Shown one piece after another: positions 61,369 through 64,000 of a stretch of DNA of 64,000 nt (positions are counted from its first letter, which is position 1; every line of letters starts with the position of its first letter). Source of the DNA: a bacterium (GTDB taxonomy: Bacteria > Planctomycetota > Planctomycetia > Planctomycetales > Planctomycetaceae); the NCBI GenBank assembly GCA_016125225.1, contig WGME01000012.1, positions 87,821-151,820 on the forward strand, given 5' to 3'. Made by a program: the position numbers and the translations under genes. The notes beneath the pieces are model-generated. The model was given only the letters and a program-made list of their open reading frames with translations. It was not told where the DNA came from and did no database searches.

Positions 61369-62358
61369 ATGCGGGCGTTGGTGACAGGGGGTGGCGGTTT
61401 TCTGGGGAAGGCGCTTTGCCAGGCACTGGTTTCGCGAGGTGTGACGGTCCGCAGCCTGTCGCGCGGGAGCTATCCTGAACTGACAGCCATCGGTGTTGAA
61501 TGTGTGCAGGGCGATCTGGCCGATCACGCGGTGGTCTCAGCATCGGTCGCGGGGTGTGATGTCGTTTTTCATGTCGCTGCGAAAGCCGGGGTCTGGGGAC
61601 CGTATGCGGAGTATCATCGGGCCAATGTTCTGGGGACGGAAAACGTGATCGCCGCGTGCCGTCAACACGGCGTCCAGCAACTCATCTATACCAGTTCGCC
61701 AAGTGTGGTTTACTCGGGGCACGATGAAGCGGGCATTGATGAATCGACGCCCTATCCCGAGCACTATCTCACCAACTATCCAAAGACCAAGGCGATCGCC
61801 GAGCGAGCCGTGCTGGCGGCGAATTCGCCCACGCTGGCCACGGTATCACTGCGGCCGCATCTCATCTGGGGGCCGGGCGACAATCATCTGCTGCCCCGCT
61901 TGATCGAAAGGGCCAAAGCCGGGTGTCTGCGACGTGTCGGCCAAGGTAACAATCGGGTCGATACCACCTACATCGATAACGCAGTATCCGCTCATCTCGC
62001 GGCTTGGGACCAGTTACAGCTGCAGGCCGCGTGTGCGGGGCGGGCGTACTTCATCGCGAATGATGAACCCTGGCCGTTGTGGGACTTGATCAACCGCATG
62101 CTGGCCTGTGCCGATGTGCCACCGGTCAGTCGCACAATCTCGCCAAGTTTAGCCTATGGCATTGGTGCAATTCTGGAAGGAGCCTATCGACTCCTGGGTC
62201 GTAGCGATGAACCACCGATGACCCGTTTCGTCGCCCGTCAGCTTGCGACCGATCACTGGTACGATCTCTCAGCGTCAAAACGCGACTTGGGATACGCCCC
62301 CGCAGTGAGCGTGGAAGAAGGGCTGCGAAGATTACGCGACTGGCTAGAGCATGGCTGA
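61369..62358 (+). CDS. oleD: OleD: NAD(P)H-dependent beta-keto acid reductase (extended SDR)
   Basis: A 329-residue extended SDR that reduces the beta-keto acid from OleA to a beta-hydroxy acid. The nucleotide-binding motif is MRALVTGGGGFLGKALCQAL; FHVAAKAGVWGPYAEYHRAN and TSSPSVVYSG follow; the catalytic Tyr137-x3-Lys141 is YPKTK. RPHLIWGPGDNHLLPRL and NNRVDTTYIDNAVSAHLAA match 3-beta-HSD/OleD enzymes. The ATG is 1 bp after the zinc-ribbon gene. It ends the operon. Confidence 0.93.
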   Translation: MRALVTGGGGFLGKALCQALVSRGVTVRSLSRGSYPELTAIGVECVQGDLADHAVVSASVAGCDVVFHVAAKAGVWGPYAEYHRANVLGTENVIAACRQHGVQQLIYTSSPSVVYSGHDEAGIDESTPYPEHYLTNYPKTKAIAERAVLAANSPTLATVSLRPHLIWGPGDNHLLPRLIERAKAGCLRRVGQGNNRVDTTYIDNAVSAHLAAWDQLQLQAACAGRAYFIANDEPWPLWDLINRMLACADVPPVSRTISPSLAYGIGAILEGAYRLLGRSDEPPMTRFVARQLATDHWYDLSASKRDLGYAPAVSVEEGLRRLRDWLEHG

Positions 62359-62441
62359 GTCGGAGTCACGCGCTGTCATGATTGTGATAGCGAGGACATC
62401 GTCAGCAGTCGATTAAGTCATAATCAAGCGGTGATTTTAAG

Positions 62442-62636
62442 TCATTTCCTTGGTGTGAGCAAACCAGATTTTATGAGCAGTAAGACAATTGAAAGCATTA
62501 GAAAAGCATAGCAGGCAGAATTCAGCAAGACGCTATATTCACCACCCTGGCCTGTATGAATCCTGTAGCCGATCGGTTCGCACAACCAGAGATACAGTAT
62601 TGCGGCGATTGCGATGGTTAGCAGCAGCTTGCGCAT
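62442..62636 (-). CDS. Small two-segment membrane protein (paralogue a)
   Basis: A 64-residue protein starting MRKLLLTIAIAAILYLWLC, with a second hydrophobic segment CYAFLMLSIVLLLIKSGLL. Nearly the same N-terminus occurs in the next gene. I do not recognise a family. Start codon taken from the ATG at 62636 shared by both paralogues. Confidence 0.5.
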   Translation of the reverse strand: MRKLLLTIAIAAILYLWLCEPIGYRIHTGQGGEYSVLLNSACYAFLMLSIVLLLIKSGLLTPRK

Positions 62637-62785
62637 GACAGGATTTGCTAACAAACAAAATAAGAAACCAAAGTATTTGCGACTACTTGTGTATTGTCGC
62701 CTGAAGTGACTGAACGTCAACGGCAATGATGTAGCTGTGGTTGCAGAATCCACTCCAGAGCTCGCGCGAGTCAAAACCACTCTTT

Positions 62786-62989
62786 TTATTCGCGTTTTGA
62801 TAGAGTGGGAAGCCAACCAAATTTGTTGAAGACGATAAAGACCGGCAACTGAATGAGAATCAGCAAGCCTAGAATCAGCATTCCACCGAATGCAGCGGCC
62901 CCGCCTCCATAGATCAGGAAGCCAATGGGGACACACAGGAAGAAAATCAAAACAGCAGAGATGGCAAGGGTCAACAAAAGCTTTCGCAT
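62786..62989 (-). CDS. Small two-segment membrane protein (paralogue b)
   Basis: A 67-residue protein starting MRKLLLTLAISAVLIFFLC, then VPIGFLIYGGG and a second segment GGMLILGLLILIQLPVFIVF. It matches the neighbour at 62442-62636 in layout and the first 20 residues. The pair looks like a tandem duplication in an AT-richer region. Function unknown. Confidence 0.5.
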   Translation of the reverse strand: MRKLLLTLAISAVLIFFLCVPIGFLIYGGGAAAFGGMLILGLLILIQLPVFIVFNKFGWLPTLSKRE

Positions 62990-63209
62990 GATGAATTTCG
63001 CGGCCAGAGGGAAGATGCTGCTGGCATCATTACGCCACCTTTTCTGATCCACTGTCGCGGTGGTCCAACAGTATCCTTTCACCACTTATCGATAGTATCA
63101 GACCGCAGGGCGGCTCGCGGGGTTAACGAATTCTGATGACATCATTATGGGTGGCAACCGAGGCAGTCTAAGCATCACATAGCGCACATTTTTGAAATTC
63201 TGGTGAGGG

Positions 63210-63488
63210 TCAGTGGTCATCGCCGAGATCGAGCCACCAATTCAGCCACCGTTGATATTCTGGATTAGTGAACCACCACAGCGGTGCATAGACATATGAC
63301 AGGAAGAAAATCGGCCCCTTCCCAAAGTAACCTCGCATCGCGAGCCAGTACATTGGGCCACTGCTGGCCAGATAGGCCACGAATAGTGCCACGAGAATGA
63401 GCGACCACCTCTTCCACGGCTTCCACATCCACACCGCGAACCACTGGGAGCAATATGGGAAATCAGAGGTGGGTGACTTCTCGTCCAT
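63210..63488 (-). CDS. Hypothetical small membrane protein
   Basis: A 92-residue protein from the ATG at 63488 (MDEKSPTSDFPYC). One clear membrane segment (WSLILVALFVAYLASSGPMY) and a second aromatic-rich one (GPIFFLSYVYAPLWWF). Tryptophan-rich. Not recognised. An ATG at 63515 would extend it by nine residues. The region 62990-63209 upstream on the left holds nothing else I can support. Confidence 0.45.
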   Translation of the reverse strand: MDEKSPTSDFPYCSQWFAVWMWKPWKRWSLILVALFVAYLASSGPMYWLAMRGYFGKGPIFFLSYVYAPLWWFTNPEYQRWLNWWLDLGDDH

Positions 63489-63541
63489 GCCACTATCAAG
63501 CATCTGTTGACCCAAAGTATGATTCGCTTTAATGTCGTTTT

Positions 63542-63793
63542 ATGGCTTATTCCATACCAGCAAAAACCGTCATTGATTATTCGCCAGAGGCAATGGCGTT
63601 GTTTCCCGTTTATGCCTTTGAGTGGATCGACAATCTGAATTTCGTCTTGAAACCTGAAGACTTCCTGCAAGATCCAGCAGCTCATGTGGCTGCTGCCCAA
63701 GCAGCGTTTTTAGCAGCTGGATGGGATGGCGACGGCGAAATTGGATTGCTATGGATTCCGCCATTCACATTTCCCCTAGAGGCAGTTTCATAA
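63542..63793 (+). CDS. Hypothetical protein
   Basis: An 83-residue frame: SPEAMALFPVYAFEWIDNLN, PAAHVAAAQAAFLAAGWDGD and GLLWIPPFTFPLE. The composition looks coding (alternating hydrophobic and acidic residues, GWDGDGEIGLLWIPPF). Not recognised. It could be intact or a remnant truncated by the transposase insertion 68 bp downstream. Confidence 0.42.
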   Translation: MAYSIPAKTVIDYSPEAMALFPVYAFEWIDNLNFVLKPEDFLQDPAAHVAAAQAAFLAAGWDGDGEIGLLWIPPFTFPLEAVS

Positions 63794-63860
63794 GCCGTAA
63801 AATATCGGATTGAATGGCAAGCCAATTGCGTGCCGAGGTCTTCTGAAAGGAGACTTTGAC

Positions 63861-64000
63861 ATGACGATTTCCCTGGAGTGGTGGCCGCAGCGTGGCCGCA
63901 ACACGACAGGGGCCAGGACGGCACCCACGCCCGAACTCACTGACGAGCAATGGGCTTTGATCAAACACCTCTTCGTGGAACGGCCCACCGGCGGACGTCC
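63861..64000 (+). CDS. IS5-type transposase, partial (N-terminus)
   Basis: The last 140 bp read MTISLEWWPQRGRNTTGART and then PELTDEQWALIKHLFVERPT and GGRP, which is the DUF4096-type N-terminus of IS5-family transposases (L-T-D-E-Q-W then G-G-R-P). AAGGAG lies 7-10 nt before the ATG. It continues beyond the window. The left inverted repeat of the element is probably within 63794-63860, but I cannot place it without the right end. Confidence 0.85.
   Translation, partial: MTISLEWWPQRGRNTTGARTAPTPELTDEQWALIKHLFVERPTGGR

Overview
The window (about 57% GC by eye, protein-dense, no rRNA or tRNA recognised) looks like a chromosomal segment of a planctomycete (Planctomycetota, probably Planctomycetales). 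This is inferred from the mix of gene families: a DUF1080 protein, an FG-GAP/VCBS protein, a formylglycine sulfatase, a ceramidase-like TAT protein, a large VWA membrane protein, Cys-rich and Pro-rich secreted proteins, and a PUFA-synthase-like megasynthase next to oleABCD. No rRNA is available to confirm it.

Layout. 1-9.9 kb: the 5' part of xseA, a TIM-barrel epimerase-like gene, a large secreted protein, a ROK kinase, a ferredoxin, a nucleoside-type MFS permease, parB and an FG-GAP protein. 9.9-21 kb: TrkH K+ uptake, GlgX, a VWA protein, an orphan histidine kinase, a CDP-alcohol phosphatidyltransferase, DUF1080, a Cys-rich secreted protein and a ceramidase-like protein. 21-28 kb: an RND efflux pair, a sulfatase and an SdpI-like protein. 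28-31.7 kb: a low-order accessory patch with two inverted-repeat elements, a 250-bp duplication with a truncated gene copy, and a gene frameshifted at a T9 run. 31.7-50 kb: speA, an adaptor/ATPase/two-permease exporter, fba, ispF, cysS, ruvC, ruvA and a tandem pair of CPFC-motif secreted proteins. 50.3-62.4 kb: the most striking locus. 62.4-64 kb: small membrane proteins and the 5' end of an IS5-type transposase.

The 50.3-62.4 kb locus encodes a 2178-residue KS-CLF-AT-(hotdog)4 megasynthase of the PUFA/secondary-lipid synthase type, followed by OleA, OleB, OleC, a zinc-ribbon membrane protein and OleD, all on one strand. OleA joins two fatty acyl chains head to head. OleD, OleC and OleB then reduce, lactonise and decarboxylate the product to a long-chain olefin. 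Pairing with a PUFA-type synthase suggests a polyunsaturated long-chain hydrocarbon. No ACP, ketoreductase or enoyl reductase is present here, so partner genes must lie elsewhere.

Layered over the genes is an unusual density of small repeats. (1) 30-bp palindromes with a CCCAGGGAT core. (2) GCCCCCGGTTGC hairpins. (3) Arrays of degenerate heptamers with strict 7-bp period, usually as head-to-head inverted pairs. (4) Elements with GCCACAAAGAGGCACAAAA-like terminal inverted repeats; one carries a GxxExxY gene and sits between oleA and oleB, and two short derivatives carry heptamer arrays instead. (5) A second inverted-repeat element at 29 and 30.5 kb. Types 1 and 3 also lie in frame inside coding sequence: once in cysS and about six times in the megasynthase, mostly at or near domain boundaries. 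I consider this the most novel feature of the window.
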